Shown here: positions 33,580 through 43,078 of the stretch, piece after piece
Numbering within the stretch: position 1 is the stretch's first letter
Layout of the letters: the number at the start of each line of letters is the position of its first letter
DNA from: Symbioplanes lichenis
GTDB lineage: Bacteria > Actinomycetota > Actinomycetes > Mycobacteriales > Micromonosporaceae
DNA: 64,000 bases
Assembly: GCF_030709675.1 (NCBI RefSeq)
Contig: NZ_JAUZQD010000001.1
Location: forward strand, 434,001-498,000
Direction: 5' to 3'
Position numbers and translations under genes: made by a program
Notes under the pieces: generated by a model
Seen by the model: the letters and a program-made list of their open reading frames with translations, nothing else
Told to the model about the DNA's origin: nothing
Database searches by the model: none

Positions 33580-34890
33580 TCAGCCCCGGTAGCGATAGAC
33601 CATCAGCCTGTCCTCGTCGCGGCACACCGCGAAGCCGGCGTCCACCCGGCAGCTGGTCACGAACTCGGGCCGCGACCCGAGCAGCTGCGGCGCGCGCCCG
33701 GGCCGCAGGAGCGCGAACTCCATGCCCTGACTCGGCGACTTGCGGGTCAGCAGGTACGCCTCCCCGCCCGGCGTGGCGGCCGACGCCGGCCAGCTGCGCG
33801 TGTCCGCCAGCGGCTTCCCCGTCCGGCGGTCGACCACCGACCGGATCGCGCCCGTCTGCGACCACAGCACACTGCTCCGGCCGAAGGCGACGAGGTCGAC
33901 CGCCTCGGTGGACGGCAGCGTCCAGAGGCGGGCGCCCGTGGCGGGGTCCAGCACCGCCACGTCGTCCCGGCCCTTGGCGCACACCAGGCCGGCGCAGCTG
34001 ACGGACGAGCCCTCGAAGTCGGGCAGGTCGCTCGTCCAGCGCTCGTCGAGGGTCCCGGCGGCGACGGCCACGACCCGGCCCCCGGTCCCGTACGCGCCGT
34101 AGTGCAGCAGCACGCTGTCCGCCACCGTCTCCACCCACGTGGGCCCGGCGACGGCCCGCTCCCGGACGACCCGGCCGGTCCGCGCGTCGAGCAGGCGCAG
34201 CGACGTGGCGGTGACCACGACGACCGACTGCCCGGACACGGTGGCGTAGACGGACCCCGGCAGCACGGTCGACCACAGCTGCTTGCCGGTGGCCTGCTCG
34301 ACGCCTCGCAGCTCGGTCCGCTGGGCGGGCTCGGTGTGCAGGGTCCCGGTGCCGTAGAGCGCGCCCGGGTCGCCGGAGTCGACGTCGTACTCGGTGCCGG
34401 GCCGGAAGTGCTCCACCCGGACCAGCGCGGTCCCGGCCCCCACCGCGGTCACCGGCGCGTCGGCGTGCCACTGCTCTTTCCCCGTACGCGGATCGAGCAC
34501 CGTGGTCTTCCCCGCCACGTCGACCAGCAACGAGCCGCCGGGCACAGCGGTCATCGCATAGCGCACCGCCGCGGCGTCGCCCGGCGGCCCGGTCACCCGC
34601 CACAGCTCCTCGACCGGGCCGGTCGACCAGGCGGTGATCACGGGCGGCGTCCGGTCGAAGTCGAGCACGTAGAACCGGCCGTCGCCCGACGTGACGACGT
34701 CGTTGTTCTGCCCGGTCGTGAGCACGCCGGTCCGCTCCCAGAGCACGGGCGTGCCCGGCGCGGCGCCGCCGAGGGCGAGCACGAGCACGGCGGCCAGCAA
34801 CAGGCCGAGGCGGCGGTAGACCCAGGCGGGCGGGGGTCCCCCGGGATCGAGGTGAGCGGGCGTCTCCGGGCTCAGCTCGATCACTGCCAC
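33580..34890 (-). CDS. Membrane-anchored PQQ-like beta-propeller protein
   Basis: The product has 436 aa from GTG 34890 with AAGGAG upstream. One TM helix (about 26-44) anchors an outer beta-propeller of repeated blades, each of the type 'LLDARTGRVVRERAV' or 'VLDPATGARLWTLPS'. It has Cys pairs in SSVSCAGLVCAKG and TSCRVDAGFAVCRDE. No catalytic PQQ ligands are evident, so a binding or sensing role is likelier than a dehydrogenase. It is a tandem paralogue of the next gene upstream, with only a 2-base gap between them. Confidence 0.82.
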   Translation of the reverse strand: MAVIELSPETPAHLDPGGPPPAWVYRRLGLLLAAVLVLALGGAAPGTPVLWERTGVLTTGQNNDVVTSGDGRFYVLDFDRTPPVITAWSTGPVEELWRVTGPPGDAAAVRYAMTAVPGGSLLVDVAGKTTVLDPRTGKEQWHADAPVTAVGAGTALVRVEHFRPGTEYDVDSGDPGALYGTGTLHTEPAQRTELRGVEQATGKQLWSTVLPGSVYATVSGQSVVVVTATSLRLLDARTGRVVRERAVAGPTWVETVADSVLLHYGAYGTGGRVVAVAAGTLDERWTSDLPDFEGSSVSCAGLVCAKGRDDVAVLDPATGARLWTLPSTEAVDLVAFGRSSVLWSQTGAIRSVVDRRTGKPLADTRSWPASAATPGGEAYLLTRKSPSQGMEFALLRPGRAPQLLGSRPEFVTSCRVDAGFAVCRDEDRLMVYRYRG

Positions 34891-34892
34891 GC

Positions 34893-36245
34893 CTACTCCT
34901 TCCGCTGGTACGCCCAGAGCGTCAGCCGGCCCGACACCTCCCGGCACGCCAGCCGGCCGGGCACGGACCGGCAGTCGGCGGCGCCCGGGGGCAGGTCGGC
35001 GAAGATCCGCGGGTGCGGGTCGTCCGGCGTCGCGACGGCGACCATCGTACGGCCGGCCGCGCCCTCGGTGCGCGTCACCAGCAGGTGGTCCCCGCCGTCG
35101 CCGGTCACCGGCCGCCAGCCGTGCAGATCGGTGACGAGGGCGCCGGTCGCGGGGTTGACCAGTCCGACCAGGTCGTTCTCGCCGCCCTCCTCGGTGCCGA
35201 ACGCCGCCAGCAGGTCCCCGCGCTGCTCGACGCGGCGCCAGCCGGGCTGGAACCAGCGCACACCCCCGTCCGACACGTTCACCGCGCGGACGCCGTCGGG
35301 GCCGGTCAGGCACGCGTACGGGCCGCAGACCGAGATCCCGAACGCGAAGCCGGACGGACGCGACCAGCGCGGCTCGAGCGTCCGGGCGTCGAAGGCCGAC
35401 ACCATCCGGCCCTCCGGGGTCGGGTGCCGCAGCAGCACCAGCCCGCCCGTGACGACCGGGTTGTCGGGCCCGTAGTCGGCGGCCGGCAGCGCGCCGGTGG
35501 CGAGCCGGGCGCCGGTGCCCATGTCATGCACGGCGGCGGTGCGGTCGTCGTGCACGAGCAGCATCCGCCCGGGCTCGTCGTTGAAGCCGGGGATGCCGAG
35601 CAGCACCGCCGTGTGCGGCACCGGGACCTCCCAGCTGACCTCGCCCGTGGCCGAGCTGAGCGCCGCGATCGAGCCCTCCACCCGGCGGCCCTCGCCGGCG
35701 AAGCTGCGGACCCCGGAGACGGCGAGCAGCGTGGTCGAGCCGGCGATGGTGACGACCGTGCCGGCCCGCCGCCACCGGACGTCGCCGGTGTTGAGGGCCA
35801 GCGCCCGGGTGCTCACGGCGACGGGGCTGCGCCCGCTGACCGACGCCGAGCGCAGCAGCAGCAATCCGCTGCCGGTGTTGAGCCGGTACGACGGCATCTC
35901 GACCCCGGTCCGCCAGTGCACCCCGCCGTCGGTCAGCGCGTAGGACGCCAGCGTGCCCTGGCTCTGCACGAGCAGGTCGCCGGTGCTGGTCAGCGTGTAC
36001 GGGTCCGCCGCGCTGACCGGCACCGACAGCATCGTGGCCAGCGCGGGCGGCGGCGGACCGGCGGAGCCGCTGAGGCCGAGCACGAGCAGCGCGACGACGA
36101 CCGGGGCGAGCCAGTCGGGCATTGTCGAGCGGTTCGGTCTTGCGTAGTCGTCCGGCTCCCCGCGCGACAGCCCCAAATCAATGACCCCACCCGACCACCC
36201 CGCCACCACCCCTGACCGGACTGAAGGCTCTCCATCTCCCGCCAT
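34893..36245 (-). CDS. Membrane-anchored PQQ-like beta-propeller protein, paralogue
   Basis: The product has 450 aa. A 45-residue cytosolic start, one TM helix (about 47-62) and a beta-propeller follow, with blade motifs such as IAALSSATGEVSWEVP and VSAFDARTLEPRWSRP and a SVCGPYACLTG Cys pair. The layout matches its downstream neighbour, so the two arose by duplication. The start is leaderless (TACCTT at 36253). The two propeller genes are followed by the response-regulator/kinase pair on the same strand. Confidence 0.82.
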   Translation of the reverse strand: MAGDGEPSVRSGVVAGWSGGVIDLGLSRGEPDDYARPNRSTMPDWLAPVVVALLVLGLSGSAGPPPPALATMLSVPVSAADPYTLTSTGDLLVQSQGTLASYALTDGGVHWRTGVEMPSYRLNTGSGLLLLRSASVSGRSPVAVSTRALALNTGDVRWRRAGTVVTIAGSTTLLAVSGVRSFAGEGRRVEGSIAALSSATGEVSWEVPVPHTAVLLGIPGFNDEPGRMLLVHDDRTAAVHDMGTGARLATGALPAADYGPDNPVVTGGLVLLRHPTPEGRMVSAFDARTLEPRWSRPSGFAFGISVCGPYACLTGPDGVRAVNVSDGGVRWFQPGWRRVEQRGDLLAAFGTEEGGENDLVGLVNPATGALVTDLHGWRPVTGDGGDHLLVTRTEGAAGRTMVAVATPDDPHPRIFADLPPGAADCRSVPGRLACREVSGRLTLWAYQRKE

Positions 36246-36252
36246 AACTCCA

Positions 36253-36258
36253 AAGGTA
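36253..36258 (-). promoter_or_regulatory. -10 box TACCTT for the propeller genes
   Basis: On the minus strand TACCTT ends 7 bases before ATG 36245, a leaderless promoter. Confidence 0.6.
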
Positions 36259-36286
36259 ACGGCGGGATAACGAAACTGCCCGTCGA

Positions 36287-38209
36287 TCAGGGGGCCGGCT
36301 GCGGCTCCGCGTCAGTTTCGAGCCGGGAGACGGTCTCGGTGACCTCGCGGGCGATGTCCTGGGCGGTCAGCCCGAGCGCGGACAGGATCTCCGCGCGCGA
36401 CCCGTGCGCGTGGAAGCCCACCGGCACCCCGAAGTCGCGCAGCGGCACCTCGACGCCGTTGTCGCGCAGCATGGCCGCCACGGCCTCGCCCACGCCGCCG
36501 GCGCGCACGCCGTCCTCCAGCGTGACGACGAGCCGGTGCTGCCCGGCCAGCGCGGCCAGCTCGATCGGCACCGGGCGCACCCAGCGCGGGTCGGCGACCG
36601 TCACGCCGTAGCCCTGCCCGGCCAGCCGTTCGGCGACCTCCATGCCCAGCTTGCCGAAGGCGCCGACGGCGACCAGCAGCACGTCCTTGCGCTCGTCCTC
36701 GCGCAGCACGTCGACCGGGCCGACCCGGCGCAGCGCCGGCAGGTCCGCGGCCACCGCACCGGTCGGGAAGCGCACGATCGTCGGGCCGTTCTCCACGGCG
36801 ACCGCCTCGCGCAGCTCCTCGCGCAGGGTGGCGGAGTCGCGCGGCGCGGCGATCCGCAGGCCCGGGACCACGCCGAAGACGCTCATGTCCCAGATGCCGT
36901 AGTGGCTCGGGCCGTCCGGGCCGGTGATGCCCGCCCGGTCCAGCACGAAGGTGACCGGCAGCTCGTGCATCGCGACGTCGAGCAGCACCTGGTCGAAGGC
37001 GCGGTTGAGGAACGTCGCGTAGACGGCGACGACCGGGTGCAGCCCGCCCATCGCCAGGCCCGCCGCCGAGGTGGCCGCGTGCTGCTCGGCGATGCCGACG
37101 TCGTAGGCCCGCTTCGGGTACTTCCGGGCCAGCGCGGCGATGCCGGTCGGCTCGGCCATGGCGGCCGTGATGCCCACGATGTCGGGGCGCTCGTCCGCGA
37201 TCGCGACCAGCTCCTCGGCGAACACCGCGGTCCACTTCACCGAGGGCTTGGCCGTCAGCACGCCCGTCTCCGGGTCGAAGGCGCCGGGGCCGTGGAAGTT
37301 GTCGGCCTCGTCGTCCTCGGCCGGGCGGTAGCCGAAGCCCTTGCGGGTCACCGCGTGCACGATGACCGGCGCGTTGAAGCCCTTGGCCCGGCGCAGCGCC
37401 GACTCCATCGCCTCGGTGTCGTGCCCGTCGATCGGCCCGATGTACTTGATGCCGAGGTCCTCGAACATCGGCTGCGGGCTGACCGCGTCCTTGATGCCCT
37501 TCTTGACCGCGTGCAGCACCTCGAAGGCCGGCTTGCCCACCACCGGGGTCGAGCCCAGCGCGTTCTTGACCAGGTCGAGCACCCGCTCGTAGCCCGGGTT
37601 GAGCCGCAGGGTCGACAGGTGGTCCGCGAGCCCGCCGATGGTCGGCGCGTAGGAGCGGCCGTTGTCGTTGACGACGATGACCAGCTTGTTCTTCGCGGCG
37701 GCGATGTTGTTGAGCGCCTCCCAGCACATGCCGCCGGTGAGGGCGCCGTCGCCGACGACGGCCACCACGTGCCGGTCCTCGCCGCGCAGCGCGAACGCCT
37801 TGGACAGCCCGTCCGCATAGGACAGGGCGGTCGAGGCGTGCGAGTTCTCGATGAGGTCGTGCTCGCTCTCGGCCCGGCTCGGGTAGCCGGAGAGGCCCCC
37901 GCGCTGCCGGAGCAGGTCGAAGCCGTCCTGCCGGCCGGTCACGATCTTGTGCACGTACGCCTGGTGGCCGGTGTCGAAGAGGATCCGGTCGCGCGGCGAG
38001 TCGAAGACCCGGTGCAGCGCCAGGGTGGTCTCGACCACGCCCAGGTTGGGCCCGAGGTGCCCGCCGGTGCGCGACACCTTGGCCACCAGGAAGTCGCGGA
38101 TCTCCGCGGCCAGCAGGGTGAGCTGCTCAGCGCTCAAACGCTTGAGGTCGCCGGGGGACGTGATGCCGCCGAGGATGCCGGTCGTCGTCTGATCACTGCG
38201 CTCGCTCAT
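36287..38209 (-). CDS. dxs: 1-Deoxy-D-xylulose-5-phosphate synthase
   Basis: The product has 640 aa. The thiamine-diphosphate site is clear ([16 protein letters not shown] with the Mg2+ ligands), and [10 protein letters not shown] and the C-terminal transketolase part ([15 protein letters not shown]) are typical. It makes the first intermediate of the MEP isoprenoid pathway from pyruvate and glyceraldehyde-3-phosphate. ATG 38209 is leaderless, with TAGACT 8 bases upstream. Confidence 0.97.
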   Translation of the reverse strand: MSERSDQTTTGILGGITSPGDLKRLSAEQLTLLAAEIRDFLVAKVSRTGGHLGPNLGVVETTLALHRVFDSPRDRILFDTGHQAYVHKIVTGRQDGFDLLRQRGGLSGYPSRAESEHDLIENSHASTALSYADGLSKAFALRGEDRHVVAVVGDGALTGGMCWEALNNIAAAKNKLVIVVNDNGRSYAPTIGGLADHLSTLRLNPGYERVLDLVKNALGSTPVVGKPAFEVLHAVKKGIKDAVSPQPMFEDLGIKYIGPIDGHDTEAMESALRRAKGFNAPVIVHAVTRKGFGYRPAEDDEADNFHGPGAFDPETGVLTAKPSVKWTAVFAEELVAIADERPDIVGITAAMAEPTGIAALARKYPKRAYDVGIAEQHAATSAAGLAMGGLHPVVAVYATFLNRAFDQVLLDVAMHELPVTFVLDRAGITGPDGPSHYGIWDMSVFGVVPGLRIAAPRDSATLREELREAVAVENGPTIVRFPTGAVAADLPALRRVGPVDVLREDERKDVLLVAVGAFGKLGMEVAERLAGQGYGVTVADPRWVRPVPIELAALAGQHRLVVTLEDGVRAGGVGEAVAAMLRDNGVEVPLRDFGVPVGFHAHGSRAEILSALGLTAQDIAREVTETVSRLETDAEPQPAP

Positions 38210-38217
38210 GAGGCGTC

Positions 38218-38223
38218 AGTCTA
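38218..38223 (-). promoter_or_regulatory. -10 box TAGACT for dxs
   Basis: On the minus strand TAGACT ends 8 bases before ATG 38209. Confidence 0.6.
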
Positions 38224-38281
38224 TCGGCGCCTTGCGACTTCGCACGATTCGCGGACCGGCCTTCACAGAACTCGCACAAGC

Positions 38282-39511
38282 TCACCGGGTGAGCAACGCC
38301 ACGCACTCCACGTGCTGGGTCATGGGAAAACAGTCGTAAGCCCGCAACTGCCCCACCTGCCACCCCAGGCCCGCGAAAGTCTTGAGGTCCCGGGCCAGCG
38401 CCGCCGGGTCGCATGCGACATAGGCCACGGCCCGGGGGCCCGCGGCCGCGATCTCCCGGACGACTTTGGCCCCGGCGCCGGTCCGCGGCGGGTCCAGCAC
38501 GACCAGATCCACCGGCCCGGTGACCCGCCGCCGGCTCAGCGCCGCCTCGACCTTCGCGGCCACCACCTGTACGCCGGTCAGGTCCGCGAGGTTCCGCCGG
38601 GCCGCCGCCACGCCGAGCGGCGCCGACTCGACGACCGTGACCGGCGCCTTGGTCCGTTCCGCTATTGCCGCCGCGAAGAGCCCCGCGCCCCCGTAGAGGT
38701 CCCAGGCCGTCTCCCCCGGCTGCGGGTCGAGCAGCTCCAGCACCGCCCCGATCAGCGTGTCCGCCGCGGCCGGATGGATCTGCCAGAAGCCCTCGGCCGG
38801 GACGTGCCACTCCCGCCTGCCGGCCAGCTCCCGGACGTCCTCGCCGCCCGAGCTGTCGTGCACCTCGTCGAGCAGGTCGCCCACCGTCACGTTCCGGGCG
38901 GCGACCGTCACGTCTCCGCCGGTCGACGCCACGGCCTCCACCGACAGCGCGTCCGGCCAGGTCCGCGAGGTCACGTCGAGCTCCTGGATCGCCGGATGCG
39001 CGATGCGGCACCGGTCGACGGGCACCACCTCGTGCGACCGGTGCTTGAGGAGACCCGGACGGTCCAGAGCGTCCACGGCGTAGCGGACGCGGGAGCGCCA
39101 GCCGAGCGGGCCCCCGGGCAGCGGCTGGACGCGTACCCCCAGGTCATTGATCGTGTCCTGGTCGAAGCCGCCGATCCGGGCGAGCAGATCGCGCACCACG
39201 TCCGTCTTCCACCGCAGCTGCGCGGCGGGCTCGACGTGCTGCAGGTCGCACCCGCCGCACAGCCCCGGCCGGGCCCACGGGCAGGGCGGCTCGACCCGGT
39301 CGGCGGACGCCTCGTGCACCTCGACCGCGTCGCCGCGCAGATAGCCCTTGTGCAGCTCGGTCAGCTCGACCGTGACCCGCTCCCCCGGCAACGCGTGCCG
39401 GACGAAGACGACCCGCCCGTGCTCGTCGCCGATCCGGGCGACGCAGTGCCCGCCGTGCGCCGGCGCCCCCACCGTCACGTCGACGCGGTCGCCTTCAACG
39501 AAGTCAGTCAC
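38282..39511 (-). CDS. RNA (uracil-5-)-methyltransferase, TrmA/RumA family
   Basis: The product has 409 aa. An N-terminal TRAM domain (about 5-60) is followed by GLCGGCDLQHV, part of the Cys cluster that holds an iron-sulphur centre in RumA. The SAM-binding Rossmann part has DLYGGAGLFA, and the catalytic Cys is in VAYVACDPAALARDL. It probably makes m5U in rRNA or tRNA; which site is not clear. GTG 39511 overlaps the transporter stop (GTGA), so it is in one operon with it. Confidence 0.9.
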   Translation of the reverse strand: MTDFVEGDRVDVTVGAPAHGGHCVARIGDEHGRVVFVRHALPGERVTVELTELHKGYLRGDAVEVHEASADRVEPPCPWARPGLCGGCDLQHVEPAAQLRWKTDVVRDLLARIGGFDQDTINDLGVRVQPLPGGPLGWRSRVRYAVDALDRPGLLKHRSHEVVPVDRCRIAHPAIQELDVTSRTWPDALSVEAVASTGGDVTVAARNVTVGDLLDEVHDSSGGEDVRELAGRREWHVPAEGFWQIHPAAADTLIGAVLELLDPQPGETAWDLYGGAGLFAAAIAERTKAPVTVVESAPLGVAAARRNLADLTGVQVVAAKVEAALSRRRVTGPVDLVVLDPPRTGAGAKVVREIAAAGPRAVAYVACDPAALARDLKTFAGLGWQVGQLRAYDCFPMTQHVECVALLTR

Positions 39512-41541
39512 TGAGTCTTCTCTTCTTGGGGGGCCGGGGCGGGCGCGGGCGGCGCCGGGCGGGTGCGCGGACCGCGGGCCGGGGCGTGCACGAGCCCCCG
39601 GTCGAAACGGTCGAGATCCCGGTCCTGGCTCGACCGCAGCTGCCAAGGCACGCTGGTCACCATCACGCCGGGCTCGAAGAGCAGCCGCCCCTTGATCCGC
39701 AGGGCGCTCTGGTTGTGCAGGATGTTCTCCCACCAGCGGCCGACGACGTACTCGGGGACGAAGACCGTGACCACGTCCCGGGGCGAGTCGCGCCGGGTGC
39801 CCTTGACGAAGTCGATGATCGGCTTGGTGATCTCCCGGTAGGGCGAGTCGACGACGGTCAGCGGCACCGGGATCTGCCGCCGCTCCCACTCCGCCTGGAT
39901 CTTGCGGGTGTCCTTGTCGTCGACGTTGACCGTGACCGCGGTGAGCGTGTCCGGCCGGGTCGCCTGCGCATAGGCGAGCGCCCGCAGGGTCGGCATGTGC
40001 ACCTTGCTGACCAGCACGATCGCGTGATTGCGGGACGGCAGCACCGGGCGCTCCTCGGTGGGCTGCAGCTCCTCGGCGACCCGGACGTAGTGCTTGCGGA
40101 TGCCCAGCATGAGCACGTAGATGCCGATCATGGCGGCGATCGCGATCCACGCGCCGAGCAGGAACTTGGTGATGAGCACGACGATCAGCACCGCGCCGGT
40201 CAGCGCCATGCCGAAGGTGTTGATCGCCCGCGACCGGATCATCTGCCGGCGCCGGGCGGGATCGCGCTGGGTGCGCAGCAGCCTGTTCCAGTGCCGGATC
40301 ATGCCGGCCTGCGAGAGCGTGAAGGAGACGAAGACGCCGACGATGTAGAGCTGGATCAGCCGGGTCACCTCGGCGTCGAACGCGACGATGAGCACCATCG
40401 CGGCGACGGCCAGGAAGAGGATGCCGTTGCTGAAGGCCAGCCGGTCGCCGCGGGTGTGCAGCTGGCGGGGCAGATAGCGGTCCTGGGCCAGGATCGAGCC
40501 GAGCACCGGGAAGCCGTTGAAGGCGGTGTTCGCGGCCAGGAAGAGGATCAGCGCGGTCACGGCGCCGACCAGCACGAGCAGGATGCCGTTGCCGAAGACC
40601 GCCTCGCCGAGCTGGGCCACGACCGTCTTCTGCACGTAGTCCGGCGGGCCGCTGATGATCTGCGAGGTGTCCTCGACGAACTGCAGGCCGGTCGCCCGGG
40701 CCAGCAGCACGATCCCGACCAGCATCGTGATCGCCAGCCCGCCGAGCAGCATCAGCGTGGTGGCCGCATTTTTGCTCTTCGGCGCCTTGAACGCGGGCAC
40801 GCCGTTGGAGATCGCCTCGACCCCGGTCAGCGCCGCGCAGCCCGACGAGAAGGTGCGCAGCAGCAGGAAGACGAAGGCGAAGCTGCTGAGGTGCTCCTCC
40901 TCGGCGTGGATCTGCAGCCCGGCGCTGGGTGCCTGAATGTCCTGCCCGAGCACGAACACGCGGATCAGGCCGGTCGCGATCATGGCCAGGATGACCAGGA
41001 TGAACGCGTACGTGGGGATGGCGAACGCGGTGCCGGACTCGCGCAGCCCCCGCAGGTTGAGCGCGGTCAGCAACGAGACGGCGGCCAGCGCGATCAGCAG
41101 CTTGTGCTCGGCGACGAACGGGATGACCGAGCCGAGGTTGGTGACGCCGGAGCTGACCGACACCGCCACGGTCAGGATGTAGTCGACGAGCAGCGCGCTG
41201 GCCACGGCGACGCCGAACTTGGGGCCCAGGTTGACCGTCGCGACCTCGTAGTCACCGCCACCCGACGGGTAGGCGTGCACGTTCTGCCGGTAGCTGGCGA
41301 CCACGGTGACCATGACGACGGCCACCGCGAGCGTGATCCACGGGGAGAAGAGGTAGGCCGACGCCCCGGCGATGGACAGCGTCAGGAGGATCTCGTCGGG
41401 CGCGTAGGCGACGCTGGACAGGGCGTCCGACGCGAACACCGGCAGCGCGATCCGCTTGGGCAGCAACGTGTGCTGCAGCTTGTCGGAGCGGAACGGCCTG
41501 CCCAGCAGGAGCCGCTTCGCCAGAGACGTCGAACTCGACAC
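39508..41541 (-). CDS. KimA-like K+ transporter (APC/KUP superfamily)
   Basis: The product has 677 aa from GTG 41541. Twelve TM helices (about 25-460) carry motifs that I recall from B. subtilis KimA: FASDALSSVAYAPDE, YAYPSGGGDYE (here HAYP), SALLVDYILTVAVSVSSG and LLRTFSSGCAALTGVEAISNGVPAFK. The cytosolic C-terminus (about 470-677) has a USP-like fold. It would import K+ with protons. A generic amino-acid permease is the default label for such proteins. It is divergent from two TrkA-type genes. Confidence 0.85.
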   Translation of the reverse strand: MSSSTSLAKRLLLGRPFRSDKLQHTLLPKRIALPVFASDALSSVAYAPDEILLTLSIAGASAYLFSPWITLAVAVVMVTVVASYRQNVHAYPSGGGDYEVATVNLGPKFGVAVASALLVDYILTVAVSVSSGVTNLGSVIPFVAEHKLLIALAAVSLLTALNLRGLRESGTAFAIPTYAFILVILAMIATGLIRVFVLGQDIQAPSAGLQIHAEEEHLSSFAFVFLLLRTFSSGCAALTGVEAISNGVPAFKAPKSKNAATTLMLLGGLAITMLVGIVLLARATGLQFVEDTSQIISGPPDYVQKTVVAQLGEAVFGNGILLVLVGAVTALILFLAANTAFNGFPVLGSILAQDRYLPRQLHTRGDRLAFSNGILFLAVAAMVLIVAFDAEVTRLIQLYIVGVFVSFTLSQAGMIRHWNRLLRTQRDPARRRQMIRSRAINTFGMALTGAVLIVVLITKFLLGAWIAIAAMIGIYVLMLGIRKHYVRVAEELQPTEERPVLPSRNHAIVLVSKVHMPTLRALAYAQATRPDTLTAVTVNVDDKDTRKIQAEWERRQIPVPLTVVDSPYREITKPIIDFVKGTRRDSPRDVVTVFVPEYVVGRWWENILHNQSALRIKGRLLFEPGVMVTSVPWQLRSSQDRDLDRFDRGLVHAPARGPRTRPAPPAPAPAPQEEKTQ

Positions 41542-41549
41542 AAGGTCCA

Positions 41550-41555
41550 AGCGTA
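41550..41555 (-). promoter_or_regulatory. -10 box TACGCT for the KimA-like gene
   Basis: On the minus strand TACGCT ends 8 bases before GTG 41541. There is therefore no room for a 5' riboswitch. Confidence 0.5.
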
Positions 41556-41656
41556 CGGTCGTGGTTGTCACGCCGCCGACCGCCCCGCTCGGCGTCGTTC
41601 GCCGCGACGTGGCACCCTCATGCTGAATACGCGCCCTGAGCGGGAAGGCACATACC

Positions 41657-42322
41657 TTGCACGTCGTGATCATGGGCTGCGGGCGGCTCGGCTCGACGCT
41701 CGCCCACAAGCTCGACGCCGTCGGCCACTCGGTCGCGGTCGTCGACCAGAACGCCGACGCGTTCCGCCGCCTGGGCGCGGAGTTCGGCGGCACCACGGTC
41801 ACCGGCATCGGCTTCGACCGCGACGTGCTCCGCGAGGCCGGCATCGAGCGCGCCGACGCCTTCGCCGCGGTCTCCAGCGGCGACAACTCCAACATCATCT
41901 CGGCCCGGCTGGCCCGCGAGAACTACGGCGTCGCCCGGGTGGTCGCCCGCATCTACGACGCCAAGCGGGCCCAGGTCTACGAGCGGCTGGGCATCCCGAC
42001 GGTCGCCACGATCCGCTGGGCCGCCGACCGCATGGTGCGCCACCTCGTCCCCGAGGGGACCGTCGAGGTCTTCCGCGACCCGACCAGCGCCGTCTCCATC
42101 GTCGAGGCGCCGTTCAGCCCCGACTGGGTGGGCCGGACGGTGAAGGCGTTCGAGGATGCCACGGGGGCCCGGGTGGCGTACCTCATGCGTTTCGGGATCG
42201 GCTCGCTCACGACGGCCTCGACCGTCCTGCAGGACGGCGACCAGGTGTTCGTCCTGGTCACCGACGACATCGTCGACCAGGTCCTCGCGGCCGCCGCGGG
42301 CACCCAGCCGGGAGGACGCTGA
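41657..42322 (+). CDS. trkA: TrkA-type RCK protein 1
   Basis: The product has 221 aa, starting at TTG 41657 (GGGAAGG upstream) or at GTG 41666, which is 7 bases after a TACCTT box. MHVVIMGCGRLGSTLA is the NAD-binding RCK_N fold, with acidic VVDQNADAF closing it. An RCK_C domain follows (about 140-215). It regulates a K+ transporter by binding nucleotides. It is followed after one base by a second RCK gene. Confidence 0.9.
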   Translation: MHVVIMGCGRLGSTLAHKLDAVGHSVAVVDQNADAFRRLGAEFGGTTVTGIGFDRDVLREAGIERADAFAAVSSGDNSNIISARLARENYGVARVVARIYDAKRAQVYERLGIPTVATIRWAADRMVRHLVPEGTVEVFRDPTSAVSIVEAPFSPDWVGRTVKAFEDATGARVAYLMRFGIGSLTTASTVLQDGDQVFVLVTDDIVDQVLAAAAGTQPGGR

Positions 42323-42323
42323 C

Positions 42324-42998
42324 ATGCGCATCGCCATCGCGGGCGCCGGCAACGTCGGCCGCTCCATCGCGAGCGAGCTCATCGGCAACGGCCACCAGGT
42401 CATGCTGATCGAGCGTCAGCCCCGCCAGCTGCGCCCCGAGCGCGTCCCCGAGGCCGACTGGGTGCTCGCCGACGCCTGCGAGGTCAGCAGCCTGGAGGAG
42501 GCCGACCTGGCCGGCTGCGACGTGGTCATCGCCGCCACCGGCGACGACAAGGTCAACCTGGTCTGCAGCCTCCTGGCCAAGACCGAGTTCGCCGTCAACC
42601 GCGTCGTCGCCCGGGTCAACCGCGCCGAGAACGAGTGGCTCTTCACCGAGCAGTGGGGCGTCGACGTCGCCGTCAGCAAGCCGCGCCTGATGGCCGCCCT
42701 GGTCGAGGAGGCGGTCACGGTCGGCGACCTGGTCCGCATCATGACCTTCCGCCAGGGCGAGGCCAACCTGGTCGAGATCACCCTCCCGGCGACCGCGCCC
42801 TACGTCGGCGAGCCGGTCCGCGACGTGCCCATGCCGCGCGACAGCGCCCTGGTGGCGATCCTGCGCGGCAAGCGCGTCGTGGTGCCGACCCCGGACGACC
42901 CGCTCGAGGCCGGCGACGAGCTGATCTTCATCTGCACGGCCGAGGTCGAGGACGAGGTCCGCGCCGTCGTCCTGGGCAAGGCCACCGACCTCGGCTGA
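42324..42998 (+). CDS. trkA: TrkA-type RCK protein 2
   Basis: The product has 224 aa; ATG 42324 has GGGAGGA upstream. Residues 1-8 (MRIAIAGAGNVG) and IERQPRQL form the nucleotide site. RCK_C lies at the end (AILRGKRVVVPTPDDPLEAGDELIFI). It differs clearly from its neighbour, so the pair may form hetero-octameric gating rings. No TrkH or TrkG pore gene is adjacent; the KimA-like gene is. Confidence 0.9.
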   Translation: MRIAIAGAGNVGRSIASELIGNGHQVMLIERQPRQLRPERVPEADWVLADACEVSSLEEADLAGCDVVIAATGDDKVNLVCSLLAKTEFAVNRVVARVNRAENEWLFTEQWGVDVAVSKPRLMAALVEEAVTVGDLVRIMTFRQGEANLVEITLPATAPYVGEPVRDVPMPRDSALVAILRGKRVVVPTPDDPLEAGDELIFICTAEVEDEVRAVVLGKATDLG

Positions 42999-43078
42999 TC
43001 AACCTCCGGCCCGCCGGACGGCCGGGGCCGTCCGGCGGCTGCGCTCTTCACGCGGCGTCGCGGCCCCGGCGGCCCGGC

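Noticed and set aside
41542-41656. Possible c-di-AMP (ydaO) riboswitch before the KimA-like gene
   Set aside because: The gap to the divergent gene is only 115 bases and a -10 box sits 8 bases before the start codon, so there is no leader to hold a riboswitch.
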